Below, piece by piece: positions 25,450-35,665 of a stretch of 64,000 nt of DNA; the first letter of the stretch is position 1, and every line of letters starts with the position of its first letter. The stretch comes from Rhodovulum sp. (lineage in GTDB: Bacteria; Pseudomonadota; Alphaproteobacteria; Rhodobacterales; Rhodobacteraceae): the NCBI GenBank assembly GCA_002706605.1, contig PALT01000018.1, positions 96,659-160,658 of the forward strand, read 5' to 3'. The notes beneath the pieces were generated by a model. That model saw nothing but the letters and a program-made list of their open reading frames with translations, had not been told where the DNA came from and searched no databases. The position numbers were made by a program, and so were the translations under genes.

Positions 25450-27993
25450 ATGTCCCGTTACGACCCCAGCACCATCGAACCCAAGTGGCAGGCCGCGTGG
25501 GATGCTGCCGAGACGTTCAAGGCCGTGCACGACCCGTCCAAGCCGAAATATTATGTGCTTGAGATGTTCCCGTACCCCTCGGGCAGCCTGCACATCGGCC
25601 ACGTGCGCAACTATGCGATGGGCGACGTGATTTCGCGCTATAAACTGTCCAACGGGTTCAGTGTCCTGCACCCGATGGGGTGGGACGCTTTTGGTCTGCC
25701 CGCCGAAAACGCCGCGATGGAACGCAAGATCCACCCCGGCGATTGGACCTATTCCAACATCGCCAACATGAAGGCGCAGTTCGCCACGCTGGGTCTGTCG
25801 CTGGACTGGTCGCGGGAATTTGCGACCTGTGATCCGGAATATTACGGCCAGCAACAGGCGATGTTCATCGACTTTATGGAAAAGGGTCTGGTCTATCGCA
25901 AGAACGCGGTGGTGAACTGGGACCCCGTGGACATGACCGTTCTGGCCAACGAACAGGTTGAGGACGGGCGCGGCTGGCGCTCGGGTGCCTTGGTTGAGCG
26001 CCGTGAACTGACCCAATGGTTCTTTAAGATATCGGATTTCTCCGAAGAATTGTTGAGCGCGCTGGATAACCTCGACAACTGGCCCGACAAGGTCAAACTG
26101 ATGCAGCGCAACTGGATCGGGAAATCCCGCGGGTTGCAGTTTGCCTTTTCAACCGTGGACGCGCCCGAAGGGTTTGACCGGATTGAGGTCTATACGACCC
26201 GCCCCGATACGTTGATGGGCGCAAGCTTTGTCGGGATTTCGCCCGATCACCCGCTGGCCAAGGTTCTGGAGCAGGACAACCCCGAGATCGCGGCCTTCTG
26301 CAACGAATGCCGTCAAACCGGGACCAGCGAGGAAGCCCTTGAAAAGGCTGAAAAACGCGGTTTGGACACGGGCCTGAAGGTTCGTCACCCGTTTGATACC
26401 TCGTGGGAACTGCCGATCTATATCGCCAACTTTATCCTGATGGATTACGGCACGGGTGCGATCTTTGGCTGTCCTGCCCATGATCAACGCGACCTTGATT
26501 TCGCGCGCAAATACGACCTGCCCGTAACGGATACCTTTGTTGCGGTCGAAAACGGCGCACCCGTTGAGAATGAGGCGTTTACGCCGCCCAAGACGGATAA
26601 GGTCCGGTGGCTGCGCGCCTATGCGTGGGATGAAATCGCGACGGGCGAAGAGGCCATTGATGCCGCCATCGCCTTCTGTGAGGAACAGGGCGTCGGCCAA
26701 GGCGTGACCAAATTCCGTCTGCGGGACTGGGGTCTGTCGCGTCAACGTTATTGGGGCTGTCCGATTCCCGTTGTGCATTGCCACACCTGTGGCGTCGTCC
26801 CCGAAAAGAAAGAGAACCTGCCCGTCGCCCTGCCCAAGGACGTCAATTTCGACAAGCCGGGCAACCCTCTGGACCGTCACCCGACGTGGCGCGATTGCCC
26901 GTGCCCGAACTGTGGCGCGCCCGCGAAACGCGAAACCGACACGATGGACACCTTCGTCGATAGCTCGTGGTACTATTCGCGCTTTACCTCGCCCAATGCC
27001 GCGACGCCGACCGATCCGGCGGAATGCGAGTACTGGATGAATGTCGATCAGTACATTGGCGGGATTGAGCACGCGATTCTCCACCTGCTGTATTCGCGCT
27101 TCTTTGCCCGCGCGATGCAGATTTGTGGCCATATGCCCGCCTCGGCGGTGGAACCGTTCGACGCGCTATTTACCCAAGGCATGGTCACGCACGAGATTTA
27201 TCAGACGCGCGATGAAAACGGCCGTCCCGTCTATCACTTCCCTGCGGATGTGGAAAACGGGCGCGTCAAGGCAACCGGCGAAGAGGTAGAGATCATCCCC
27301 TCGGCCAAAATGTCCAAGTCCAAGAAGAACGTCGTCGATCCGGTCGATATCGTGGAAACCTACGGCGCAGATACCGCCCGTTGGTTCGTTCTGTCTGACA
27401 GCCCGCCCGAGCGTGACGTCGAATGGACCACCTCGGGGGTTGAGGCCGCGTTCAAACACCTGTCCCGTGTCTGGCGCGTCGCCAATGACATCGCGGAAAT
27501 GACGGATGAGGGCACGGCCGACGCCGATCTGGAACGCGCAACCCACCGTGCGATCCACGATGTGACCATGGGCATCGAAAGCTTTGGCTTTAACACCTCG
27601 GTTGCGAAACTTTATGGGTTCAGCAACGTCGTCCAGAAATCCAAGGCCGGTCGCGCCGCACGTCGTGAGGCGATGCTGGTTCTGGCCCAGTTGATGTCGC
27701 CGATGACCCCGCACTTGGCCGAAGCAATCTGGGAATTGCTGGGCGGTGAGGGTCTGATCGCGAATGCGCCGTGGCCCAAGGCCGATCCGGCGAAACTGGT
27801 CGATGACACGATCACCATGCCGATCCAGATCAACGGCAAACGCCGTGGTGAAATCGAAGTGGCCAAGGATTTGCCCAAGGAAGAGGTTGAAAAGCTGGCC
27901 TTGGCGCATGATGCTGTTCTCAAGGCGCTGGATGGCGGCGCCCCGAAAAAGCTGATTGTTGTTCCGGGTCGCATCATCAATGTCGTCATTTAA
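25450..27993 (+). CDS. leuS: Leucyl-tRNA synthetase
   Basis: 847 residues, class I synthetase. The HIGH motif is in [14 protein letters not shown] (near residue 46), the editing domain covers about 220-410 (with [20 protein letters not shown]), and the signature [15 protein letters not shown] is present. KMSKS lies in [15 protein letters not shown] near residue 620. A C-terminal anticodon-binding and tail domain completes it. It charges tRNA-Leu in the cytoplasm. The stop overlaps the lptE start by 14 bases. Confidence 0.98.
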   Translation: MSRYDPSTIEPKWQAAWDAAETFKAVHDPSKPKYYVLEMFPYPSGSLHIGHVRNYAMGDVISRYKLSNGFSVLHPMGWDAFGLPAENAAMERKIHPGDWTYSNIANMKAQFATLGLSLDWSREFATCDPEYYGQQQAMFIDFMEKGLVYRKNAVVNWDPVDMTVLANEQVEDGRGWRSGALVERRELTQWFFKISDFSEELLSALDNLDNWPDKVKLMQRNWIGKSRGLQFAFSTVDAPEGFDRIEVYTTRPDTLMGASFVGISPDHPLAKVLEQDNPEIAAFCNECRQTGTSEEALEKAEKRGLDTGLKVRHPFDTSWELPIYIANFILMDYGTGAIFGCPAHDQRDLDFARKYDLPVTDTFVAVENGAPVENEAFTPPKTDKVRWLRAYAWDEIATGEEAIDAAIAFCEEQGVGQGVTKFRLRDWGLSRQRYWGCPIPVVHCHTCGVVPEKKENLPVALPKDVNFDKPGNPLDRHPTWRDCPCPNCGAPAKRETDTMDTFVDSSWYYSRFTSPNAATPTDPAECEYWMNVDQYIGGIEHAILHLLYSRFFARAMQICGHMPASAVEPFDALFTQGMVTHEIYQTRDENGRPVYHFPADVENGRVKATGEEVEIIPSAKMSKSKKNVVDPVDIVETYGADTARWFVLSDSPPERDVEWTTSGVEAAFKHLSRVWRVANDIAEMTDEGTADADLERATHRAIHDVTMGIESFGFNTSVAKLYGFSNVVQKSKAGRAARREAMLVLAQLMSPMTPHLAEAIWELLGGEGLIANAPWPKADPAKLVDDTITMPIQINGKRRGEIEVAKDLPKEEVEKLALAHDAVLKALDGGAPKKLIVVPGRIINVVI

Positions 27994-28474
27994 CCGTCGC
28001 GCCGTTCTTGCCATGTTGGGGCTGATGCCCCTTGCGGGTTGTGGATTTCAGCCCGCCTATGGCACGGATGGTGTCGCCGCCGATCTGCAGGGCCGCGTGG
28101 CCCTGCAAGACCCCACCGAACGCGACGAATTCGATCTGGTCGCCCGGTTTGAAGAGCGTTTGGGCCGCCCCAATGCGCCGATTTACGATCTGTCCTATTC
28201 CCTACGCACCGACGAAGAGGGTCTGGGTATTTCCGCGCAACAGGAAATCACCCGCTTTAACGTGTTGGGATATCTGGACTTTGTCCTGCGGGACCGCCGT
28301 ACCGGCCTAATCGTCGCCCAAGGCAGCACCAGCAATTTCACCGGCTATTCCACAACGGGCAACACGATCACCACCGTCACCGCACAGCGCGACGCCTATG
28401 CGCGTCTGATGGTGTTGCTGGCCGATCAGACGATAACCCGCATTCTGGCCGTGCTGGCGGCCGACGCCTCATGA
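27980..28474 (+). CDS. lptE: LPS-assembly lipoprotein LptE
   Basis: 164 residues. The signal ends in a lipobox [11 protein letters not shown] (Cys near residue 18), which with the GFQPAYG start of the mature chain is typical of alphaproteobacterial LptE. LptE plugs the LptD barrel and inserts lipopolysaccharide in the outer membrane. The ATG at 27980 lies inside the 3' end of leuS, and the 3' end overlaps holA by ATGA. Confidence 0.88.
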   Translation: MSSFNRRAVLAMLGLMPLAGCGFQPAYGTDGVAADLQGRVALQDPTERDEFDLVARFEERLGRPNAPIYDLSYSLRTDEEGLGISAQQEITRFNVLGYLDFVLRDRRTGLIVAQGSTSNFTGYSTTGNTITTVTAQRDAYARLMVLLADQTITRILAVLAADAS

Positions 28475-29490
28475 AGCTCAGCGCACGCGACGCAAATCGC
28501 TATTTCGCCAAGCCGGACGCGGACAAGACCGGCCTGTTGATCTTTGGCGAGGATGCGATGCGCGTGGCGTTAAAGCGCCAACAGGTGATCGCGGCCCTGT
28601 TGGGTGAAAACGCCGAAGAGGAAATGCGCCTGACACGGATGAGCGGCGCAGATTTGCGCAGTGATCCCGCCGCCGCGCTGGACGCGGTCAAGGCCGTCGG
28701 CTTTTTCCCCGGACCGCGCGCGGTCTTCGTCGAAGAGGCCACCGACAATATCGCGCCTGCGTTGAAAACCGCCCTGTCCGAATGGGCGCCCGGTGATGCA
28801 CAGATCATCGTGACGGCAAAACAACTTACCGCGAAGTCGGCCCTGCGCAAACTGTTTGAGGGGCACCCGAACGCTTTTGCCGTGGGGATTTACGACGATC
28901 CCCCCTCGCGCGAAGAGATTGAGGGCGAACTCTCCAAGGCCGGCGTCACCGTTGATCGCGACGCGATGACCGATCTGGTGAACCTGTCCAAAATGCTGGA
29001 CCCCGGTGATTTCCGTCAGACGGTGGAAAAGCTATCCCTTTATAAATACGGGGATAATTCTGCGGCAACGTCGGATGACGTTCTGGCCTGTGCCCCGACC
29101 TCGACCGAGGCGGCGTTGGATGACGTCCTGAACATCGTGGCCGAAGGGCGCAGCCCCGAGGTCGGCCCGATCATGCGCAAACTGCAATCCCAAGGGGTCA
29201 ATCCCGTGACCCTGTGCATCGGGCTTAGCCGTCATTTCAAAACCCTGCACGCCGCGGCATCGGACCCCGGTGGTGCCGCGTCGGGTATTGGCCGTGTGCG
29301 CCCGCCCGTGTTCGGACCGCGCCGCGACCGGATGGTGCGGCAGGCGTCGAAATGGGGGATGTTCCGTCTGGAACAGGCGCTGACCATTTTGACCGATACG
29401 GACCTGCAATTGCGTTCAACCTCGCGCGCGCCGGCGATGGCCGTGGTGGAACGCGCGATGATCCGGATTGCGATGCTGGCCGCGCGGTAA
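28471..29490 (+). CDS. holA: DNA polymerase III delta subunit
   Basis: 339 residues of the HolA family: N-terminal AAA+-like domain with LLIFGEDAMRVALKRQQVI, then FFPGPRAVFVEEATDN and TVEKLSLYKYGDNSAATSDDV, and C-terminal GLSRHFKTLHAAA. Delta opens the beta clamp as part of the clamp loader. It overlaps lptE by ATGA, continuing the leuS-lptE-holA order conserved in alphaproteobacteria. It abuts the convergent DMT transporter with no intergenic base. Confidence 0.92.
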   Translation: MKLSARDANRYFAKPDADKTGLLIFGEDAMRVALKRQQVIAALLGENAEEEMRLTRMSGADLRSDPAAALDAVKAVGFFPGPRAVFVEEATDNIAPALKTALSEWAPGDAQIIVTAKQLTAKSALRKLFEGHPNAFAVGIYDDPPSREEIEGELSKAGVTVDRDAMTDLVNLSKMLDPGDFRQTVEKLSLYKYGDNSAATSDDVLACAPTSTEAALDDVLNIVAEGRSPEVGPIMRKLQSQGVNPVTLCIGLSRHFKTLHAAASDPGGAASGIGRVRPPVFGPRRDRMVRQASKWGMFRLEQALTILTDTDLQLRSTSRAPAMAVVERAMIRIAMLAAR

Positions 29491-30345
29491 CTAGGCCCGC
29501 CGCCCGCGCAGCATGATGTAAATCCCGCTGGCCACGATTAAGGCACTGCCCGCATAGGTCAGGGCATCGGGACGTTCGCCAAACACCACCGCGCCAAAGA
29601 TCAGGGCAAAGATCAAACGCGAATACCGAAACGGCGTCACGGCGGACAATTCGCCGGTGCGCATCGCGCGGGTCAGGGCAGAATAGGCCATCACCCCGAA
29701 CAGGGTCGCCGCCGCGATTTGCGCCATCTGGGTGGGCGCGGGCATGCGCATCGGACCGGAAAACGCCTGTACACAAATCCCCGCGACGACCAGCATCAGA
29801 AACCCGTAGACGCCCAGTTGCGCGGTCGACAGACCCTTGGGCGCCGCGCGGGTGGCCAGATCCCGACCGGCAAAGCCCAGCATCCCGATCACCGCCAGAA
29901 TGGACAGGGGATCAAACCCCGCGACACCGGGGCGGATCACCATCAACACCCCGATGAACCCGACGAAAATCGCCGACCACCGTCGCCATCCCACGGTTTC
30001 GCCGAAAAACACCACCGCACCGGCCGCCACGACCAATGGCGTCGCTTGCAAGATCGCGGATGTGGTGGACAGGGGTGTCAACGCGATCGCCAAGGTAAAC
30101 CCGATCCGTCCGAACACCTCGGACGCGTGCCGCCACAGCATGGGACGCGACAGGGCAAGGGGATGGATCACCCGCTCCCCGCGCGCCCGCGCAAGGCCCG
30201 CAAAAACCAACGTCCCCAATCCGCCAAACAGGATCAACGCCTCGCCCACTGGGATGTGCTGGGTCGCGGCCTTGAGGAACATGTCCTCCACCGCGAAGCC
30301 GGCCATGGCGGCGATCATAAACATCGCCCCGCGAATATTCTCCAT
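29491..30345 (-). CDS. DMT-superfamily (EamA) transporter
   Basis: 284 residues with ten predicted helices in two EamA repeats (AMFMIAAMAGFAVEDMFLKA and, in the second half, LGVYGFLMLVVAGICVQAF). Such proteins usually export amino acids or other metabolites through the inner membrane. GGGAGGGG precedes the ATG. Its stop is directly next to the holA stop. Confidence 0.85.
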   Translation of the reverse strand: MENIRGAMFMIAAMAGFAVEDMFLKAATQHIPVGEALILFGGLGTLVFAGLARARGERVIHPLALSRPMLWRHASEVFGRIGFTLAIALTPLSTTSAILQATPLVVAAGAVVFFGETVGWRRWSAIFVGFIGVLMVIRPGVAGFDPLSILAVIGMLGFAGRDLATRAAPKGLSTAQLGVYGFLMLVVAGICVQAFSGPMRMPAPTQMAQIAAATLFGVMAYSALTRAMRTGELSAVTPFRYSRLIFALIFGAVVFGERPDALTYAGSALIVASGIYIMLRGRRA

Positions 30346-30477
30346 CCGCTTGCCCCTCCCTTGGCCGTGCAGACCCTTGGCGTCCCATTGTTTTATCAGT
30401 TGGTCAAGGTGGAAAACCTTGAAACACCTTCGCGTGATGGCAACATCAGGGGCACAGGGTTGAACGGGAGGACGGGA

Positions 30478-31074
30478 ATGTACACGGTCATCGGCAATGT
30501 GCGCAGCCGGGCGCTGCGGGTTCTATGGATGCTAGAGGAGCTGGGCGTCGAGTACGACCATATCCCCGCCCTGCCGCGATCCGCCGAAATCTTTGAGGTC
30601 AATCCGCTGGGCAAGGTGCCCGCACTGTTGGTTGGCGATCAGGTTCTGACCGATTCCGTGGCGATCCTGACCTATCTGGCGGACAAGTACGGCACTTTGA
30701 CCTTTCCCGCCGGTACAATCGAACGGGCCCGTCAGGACGCCCTGACCCATCTGGTTCTGGATCAGTTCGACGCGCTATTGTGGACGGCGGCACGGCATAG
30801 CTTTGTCCTGCCCAAAGAGCGTCGCCTGCCCGAAATCAAGGAGAGCCTGCGCTGGGAATTCGAGCAGGGCGAACAGTTGCTTGCCGGTGCTCTGGGCGAA
30901 GGGCCCTACCTGATGGGAGAAACGATGACGATCGCCGACATCCTGTTGGCGCATTGTCTGAACTGGGCCGTTTTGGCGAAATTTCCGGTGACCGAGGCGT
31001 CGTTGGTGGATTTCGTCGCCCGTATGTCCGCACGCCCCGCGTTTCAGCGCGCGGTGTCGCGCGAACAGGCATAA
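30478..31074 (+). CDS. Glutathione S-transferase family protein
   Basis: 198 residues. The N-terminal thioredoxin-like domain has MYTVIGNVRSRALRVLWMLE (candidate catalytic Ser in RSRA) and the cis-Pro motif GKVPALLVGDQVLTDS (Glu replaced by Asp at the usual ES position). The C-terminal helical domain has ETMTIADILLAHCLNWA, the N-capping/hydrophobic-staple region. The start at 30478 has GGGAGG upstream. The last 31 bases overlap the convergent flavoprotein gene. Confidence 0.88.
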   Translation: MYTVIGNVRSRALRVLWMLEELGVEYDHIPALPRSAEIFEVNPLGKVPALLVGDQVLTDSVAILTYLADKYGTLTFPAGTIERARQDALTHLVLDQFDALLWTAARHSFVLPKERRLPEIKESLRWEFEQGEQLLAGALGEGPYLMGETMTIADILLAHCLNWAVLAKFPVTEASLVDFVARMSARPAFQRAVSREQA

Positions 31075-32234
31075 CGCGCGGCGGCGCGCCCCGCCCAACG
31101 CCCCGTGGCCAGACAGGCAGTCAACAGATAGCCGCCGGTCGGGGCCTCCCAATCCAGCATCTCACCCGCGCAGAACACGCCGGCCCGTGCGTTCAGCATC
31201 AGGTCCGCGTCGACCGCGCCCCACGCAACGCCGCCCGCGGTCGAAATCGCCTCATCCATCGGGTGGGGACCAGTGTGACGCGCGGGAAGGGATTTGATCG
31301 CCCGCGCCAAGGCATCGGCTTCACGCGCGCCGTCGCCCCATTCCATCAACAGGGCGATTTTTTCGGGCGGCAGTCGCAGCACCTTGCGCAGGTGGTTGCT
31401 CAGGCTGTTCTTGCCGCGCGGACGGTTGAGGGCGGTTTTGATCCGCACCTCGTCCCAATCGGGCATCAGATCGATGTAGAGCGGCGCGCCGTCCCGCATC
31501 GCACGTGACAGCGCGTAAATCCCGCCGCCCTCAAGGCCACGCGCGGAAATCACGAACTCGCCAGTGCCTGTTTCATTGCCCGCACTTAGGCGAACGCCCT
31601 TGACCGGTTGGCCGAAATGGCGGGCCATCTTATCCGACCAATCGACGCCGAACCCCATATTCGCGGGTTGAAACGGGGTTAGGTCCACGCCCGCACCCGC
31701 CAAGGTCGACGCCCACGCCCCGTCCGACCCCAGCCGTGCCCAACTGGCCCCGCCAAGAGCCAGAACGGTGACATCTGCGGTGATCTGGGTCGGGCCATCT
31801 GGCGTGTCGAACACCGCAGCCATATCGTTCCAGCCGGTCCAGCGGTGATTGCGGCGCAGCTCCACCCCCATGCCGTCCAGCCGCCCCATCCAAGCGCGCA
31901 GTAGGGGCGATGCCTTCATCACCTTGGGAAACACACGGCCCGACGATCCGGCAAACATCTCTTGGCCCAGACCCGTGGCCCATGCGGTCGCGGCCTCGGG
32001 GCCAAATTCGGTGATCATTGGGGCCAGATGCCCCCGCCCATCGCCATAGGCCGCCAGAAACCTGTCCAGCGGTTCGTCCTTGGTCAGGTTCAGACCCGAT
32101 TTCCCCGCCATCAGGAACTTGCGCGCGGGCGAAGGCTTGGCCTCGGCCACCACCACCGACAGACCCGCCGATGCCAGTTCATCCGCCGCCATCAAACCGG
32201 CGGGACCTGCCCCGATCACCACTGCGCGTTTCAT
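31044..32234 (-). CDS. TIGR03862/HI0933-type flavoprotein
   Basis: 396 residues. The N-terminal FAD-binding GAGPAGLMAADELASAGLSV is followed by ARKFLMAGKSGLNLT, typical of the HI0933/BaiN group, and the C-terminal AGEMLDWEAPTGGYLLTACLATGRWAG FAD site. It is a putative NAD(P)H-linked oxidoreductase of unknown substrate. Its 3' end overlaps the GST gene, and its start is 35 bases from the divergent HNH gene. Confidence 0.85.
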   Translation of the reverse strand: MKRAVVIGAGPAGLMAADELASAGLSVVVAEAKPSPARKFLMAGKSGLNLTKDEPLDRFLAAYGDGRGHLAPMITEFGPEAATAWATGLGQEMFAGSSGRVFPKVMKASPLLRAWMGRLDGMGVELRRNHRWTGWNDMAAVFDTPDGPTQITADVTVLALGGASWARLGSDGAWASTLAGAGVDLTPFQPANMGFGVDWSDKMARHFGQPVKGVRLSAGNETGTGEFVISARGLEGGGIYALSRAMRDGAPLYIDLMPDWDEVRIKTALNRPRGKNSLSNHLRKVLRLPPEKIALLMEWGDGAREADALARAIKSLPARHTGPHPMDEAISTAGGVAWGAVDADLMLNARAGVFCAGEMLDWEAPTGGYLLTACLATGRWAGRAAARYACSRDTAR

Positions 32235-32269
32235 TTGCCACCGTCCCCGATTGCGCCATATTCGCCCCT

Positions 32270-32563
32270 ATGGACGATCCGATTTGCCCCCTGTGCCAAC
32301 GCCCGATACCGCCCGAGGCGAAACAGAGCCAACACCACCTGATCCCCAAACTGCGCGGGGGCAAAGGGGGTGAGACGGTTCTGTTGCACCAGATTTGCCA
32401 TAACGAAATCCACGCGACCCTTACGGAAACCGAACTTGCGCGGTCCTATCACACGATTGCTGCGTTGCGCAGCCACCCGAGGTTGGAAAAGTTCATCGCG
32501 TGGGTCGGCAAACGTCCCCCCGCGTTTCATTCCAAAACCCCCGGTGCGCGGCGCAAACGTTAG
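32270..32563 (+). CDS. Small HNH-nuclease-like protein
   Basis: 97 residues with CPLC near the start, then SQHHLIPKLRGGKGGETVLL and HQICHNEIHATL. The two Cys pairs and the H...N...H residues form a compact zinc-type HNH fold. The C-terminal part is basic (GKRPPAFHSKTPGARRKR). HNH proteins of this size are frequent in alphaproteobacteria and may cut or bind nucleic acid; the role is unknown. The ATG at 32270 lacks a clear ribosome site. The stop is next to the convergent crotonase gene, overlapping by four bases. Confidence 0.72.
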   Translation: MDDPICPLCQRPIPPEAKQSQHHLIPKLRGGKGGETVLLHQICHNEIHATLTETELARSYHTIAALRSHPRLEKFIAWVGKRPPAFHSKTPGARRKR

Positions 32564-33174
32564 GCGCACATGCCTTTGATGGCGGCGCGCAACTCGGGTT
32601 TGGCCCCCGCGACAGACTCGGTCAGGGCGATGGCCTGTTCCAGCAGTTCATCCGCCGGAACGATCCGGTCGATCAGGCCGAATGCATATGCCTCATCCGT
32701 GGTGATTTTGGCCCCGCCCATCAGGATCATCTTGGTCCGTGCAGGTCCGATCAACGCGCGCATCCGCACAGGATCGGACGGCTGTGGGAGAAAGCCCAGC
32801 TTCATCACCGGATAGAACACCTTGGCCCCCGGCACCGACAGGCGCATGTCACAGGCCAAGGCCATCCCGCAGGCCCCACCGGCCAGCGTCCCGTTCATCG
32901 CACAGATCGACAGACCCGAAAACGCGGCGACCGCGCCTGACAGGCGCTCCCACACGTCGTCGGTGGCCAGACCCGCGCGCGCCTGATCCAGATCCGCACC
33001 GGCAGAAAACACCTTGCCCGTGCCGGTCAGGATCAGGGCAGGCACCTGTGCCACCTCGGCGGCCTCGGCGATATCGGCCAGTTCGGCAAGCATATCGCGG
33101 GTCAGCGAATTCGCCTTGTCCGGACGGTTGATCGTCGCGATCCAATGGGTGTCGGTTTTGGTCAGTTCGATCAT
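32560..33174 (-). CDS. Crotonase-family protein without the hydratase glutamates
   Basis: 204 residues: the oxyanion-hole segments TGTGKVFSAGADLD and GTLAGGACGMALACD are clear. The two Glu residues of enoyl-CoA hydratase are missing, however: the first position is Gly (ACGMA), and the second lies in a YPVMKLG stretch without Glu. It may be an isomerase, thioesterase-like or non-hydratase crotonase. The start at 33174 makes an ATGA overlap with the SDR stop, so both are co-translated, perhaps on one acyl-CoA. Confidence 0.8.
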   Translation of the reverse strand: MIELTKTDTHWIATINRPDKANSLTRDMLAELADIAEAAEVAQVPALILTGTGKVFSAGADLDQARAGLATDDVWERLSGAVAAFSGLSICAMNGTLAGGACGMALACDMRLSVPGAKVFYPVMKLGFLPQPSDPVRMRALIGPARTKMILMGGAKITTDEAYAFGLIDRIVPADELLEQAIALTESVAGAKPELRAAIKGMCA

Positions 33175-33926
33175 GCGTCGTATACTCCTGCGCGGCTGCG
33201 GATGTCGTCGTCCCGCAGCGAAATTTCGGTGCCGATCAGGTCGTCGGCGGCGGGGGTGCACATCCACGCCAGCGCCCGCGCGGGCCATTCGGGCGGGATA
33301 TGGTCGGACCAGTCCAGCTGTCGCACGCGGTTGTCGACCGAACTGGCCTTGATGTCCTTTTGCATCTGCGTCGCGACCGTGCCGGGTGACAGACCGAATG
33401 CGCGGATGCCTGCATCGCGGTATTCAAGGTCCAAACAACGCGTCAGCATCGCCGCCCCCGCCTTGGACGCGCAATAGGCCGACCATCCGGCGATCGGGTT
33501 GCTGGCCGCGCCCGAAGACACCGTGATGATCGTGCCCCCCGTCGGCATATGGCGCAGGGCCGCCTGCACCCCGTAAAATGCGCCTTTCAGGTTCACGTCG
33601 ATCAGGGTGCCCCATGCGTCCGCATCCGCGTCGCCCAGACGGGCAATCGGGTCGATGATACCGGCGTTGTTGATGACCACATCGATCTGACCGAAATGTG
33701 AAACGGCCTGGTCAAACGCCGCCGTCACCTGATCCGCGTCCGCCACGTCACAGGCAATCGCGATGGCTGCGTCCCCGATATCCGCCGCGATCTGGTCAAT
33801 TGCGTCTCTGTTTCGGGCCAAAAGGGCGACCTTGGCCCCCGATTTCGCCATCTCGACCGCCGCTGCCGCACCGATGCCGCGACTGGCGCCGGTGATCACG
33901 ACCACCTTATCCGTCAGATCATGCAT
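33171..33926 (-). CDS. Short-chain dehydrogenase/reductase
   Basis: 251 residues, classical SDR: TGASRGIG cofactor motif, CDVADADQV, NNAGI, catalytic Ser in TVSSGAAS and YCASK (Tyr and Lys). The SPGTVATQM loop is typical of 3-oxoacyl or alcohol dehydrogenase-like SDRs. It is the first gene of a two-gene unit with the crotonase-like protein. The substrate cannot be told. Confidence 0.88.
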   Translation of the reverse strand: MHDLTDKVVVITGASRGIGAAAAVEMAKSGAKVALLARNRDAIDQIAADIGDAAIAIACDVADADQVTAAFDQAVSHFGQIDVVINNAGIIDPIARLGDADADAWGTLIDVNLKGAFYGVQAALRHMPTGGTIITVSSGAASNPIAGWSAYCASKAGAAMLTRCLDLEYRDAGIRAFGLSPGTVATQMQKDIKASSVDNRVRQLDWSDHIPPEWPARALAWMCTPAADDLIGTEISLRDDDIRSRAGVYDA

Positions 33927-34050
33927 GTCTGTCCTCCGCTTGGCTCTGTTCTACGCGGCAAAGTTGCGCTTTCCAATCCCAAGCAGTGCTTGACCCCCCG
34001 CGTCCCACGGTCAAGAGTACGGCCAGATTAGTTTTTTGAAAGGCATCGTA

Positions 34051-35565
34051 ATGGGTCGTTTTGTATTGGGATCTTCGGTTTGTGCGGCGGCATTGGTCGC
34101 GGGGTTGGCCCCCGCATCCGCGCTGACCCCCGAAGAGGCATGGACCGCTATTCAAACCCTGAACAAGATCAGCGGATATGAAACCTCTGGCACGGCGACC
34201 CGCGTTGGCGACACCCTGACCATCAGCGATCTGACCTATTCGCAGACGCAGGAAGAATTCGAACTGTCCCTCGATCTTGCCGATGTGACCCTGACCGATC
34301 TGGGCGGGGGCGTTGTTGGCGTCGGCTATCCTGAAACGTCGGAAATGGTGGTGAATCTTGTGATCGAGGACGAAGAGGTCTCGATCCCCGTTCAGCTGTC
34401 CATGTCGGGTCTGAACGCCGAAATGGCCGGTGAGCCTGAGAGCGTCGAATACGTCTATGCCCTCGATACGATGGCGATGACCTTTTCGGACTTTGAACGT
34501 TTCGCGGATGAGGGTGAACCGGTCAAAGGCGTGGTCAGCCTGTCGATGGACGGCTTTAGCGGCACCTCGACCATTGGCACGACGGACATCATCGATTTTT
34601 CCTCAGCCGTGAAATGGGCCGAGGCCGCGATGGTCATGAATATCGAAGGTATTGAAGAGCCCGGCAATCTGGTCATGTCGCTTGGCGTTGGTGCAGGCGC
34701 TTATGAGGGCGACACCCGCATGCCAGCGGACCTTGATACGTCTGACCCAACGGCCATGTTCGCACCGGGTGTGTCAGGTTCCGCCACCATGACCTACGAA
34801 GATCTGGTCGTTGCCTTTAACGGCAGCGGGTTTGAAGGCGACGGCCCCAATGCCGTCGGCAGCTATAGCCTTGATGCGGGCCGTCTGGTTGCGGATGTGG
34901 CGGACGGCGTCGTGTCCATGGAATCCACGGGCACAAATCTGGCGATGTCGATGCAATCGCCCGACATCCCCCTGCCGTCGATCAGCGCCTTTATCGCCGA
35001 GAGCGGCATGGCCTTTACATTCCCGATGCTGATGTCCGAAGACCCGCAGGACTACAAACTGGCCTTTGCCTATCGCGGCCTGACGGTCGAAGATTCGATC
35101 TGGGACCTATTCGACCCCCAAGGCATCCTGCCCCGCGATCCGGCGACCATCTCGCTTGACCTGTCGGGCAAGATGGAATGGCTGATCGACATTCTATCCG
35201 GTGCCGAGCCCGAAGCGGGTGAGATTCCGGCGTTGATCTATGATGTCGCGATCAACGATCTGACTATCGATCTGGCCGGTGCGTCGGTCGAAGGGGCGGG
35301 CGCGTTCGAATTGAACCACGACGATTACCTTAGCTTTGATGGCATCCCCGCCCCGATTGGCGACGCAAGCTTTGTCATCACCGGTGCAAATGGTCTGTTG
35401 GACAATCTGGTCGAAATGGGTCTGATGCCCGAAGAACAGGTTCTGGGCGTACGCATGATGATGGGTATTTTCGCCACCCCAGGTGAGGGCGAGGATGTCC
35501 TGACCAGCACGATTGAGACCACCGCCGAAGGTCAGGTCTTTGCCAACGGTCAGCGCCTGAAATAA
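34051..35565 (+). CDS. DUF2125 periplasmic protein
   Basis: 504 residues. A signal peptide (MGRFVLGSSVCAAALVAGLA, cleavage after ASA) is followed by a long beta-rich acidic chain without Cys. The SLDLADVTLTDLGGG region and the C-terminal IYDVAINDLTIDLAGASVEGAGAF repeats recall proteins that bind or move lipids, but this similarity is weak. The family is DUF2125, common in Rhodobacterales, with unknown function. AAGG precedes the ATG at 34051; a TTG five codons upstream is less likely. A strong terminator follows. Confidence 0.82.
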   Translation: MGRFVLGSSVCAAALVAGLAPASALTPEEAWTAIQTLNKISGYETSGTATRVGDTLTISDLTYSQTQEEFELSLDLADVTLTDLGGGVVGVGYPETSEMVVNLVIEDEEVSIPVQLSMSGLNAEMAGEPESVEYVYALDTMAMTFSDFERFADEGEPVKGVVSLSMDGFSGTSTIGTTDIIDFSSAVKWAEAAMVMNIEGIEEPGNLVMSLGVGAGAYEGDTRMPADLDTSDPTAMFAPGVSGSATMTYEDLVVAFNGSGFEGDGPNAVGSYSLDAGRLVADVADGVVSMESTGTNLAMSMQSPDIPLPSISAFIAESGMAFTFPMLMSEDPQDYKLAFAYRGLTVEDSIWDLFDPQGILPRDPATISLDLSGKMEWLIDILSGAEPEAGEIPALIYDVAINDLTIDLAGASVEGAGAFELNHDDYLSFDGIPAPIGDASFVITGANGLLDNLVEMGLMPEEQVLGVRMMMGIFATPGEGEDVLTSTIETTAEGQVFANGQRLK

Positions 35566-35595
35566 CGCGCGAACCGCTGCGTTACGGAAAACAGG

Positions 35596-35624
35596 GCCCC
35601 GCGTGACTTGCGCGGGGCTTTTTT
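35596..35624 (+). terminator. Rho-independent terminator
   Basis: An 8-bp stem, GCCCCGCG with CGCGGGGC, and a six-T run directly after, downstream of the DUF2125 gene. Confidence 0.9.
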
Positions 35625-35665
35625 GCGGACTAGGTCAATGTGGATCACGGAATAAAGGGCAGGTC

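Noticed and set aside
30346..30477. Longer GST frame running back into the DMT transporter gene
   Set aside because: It is open only by chance; the ATG at 30478 with GGGAGG and the GST N-terminus decide the start.
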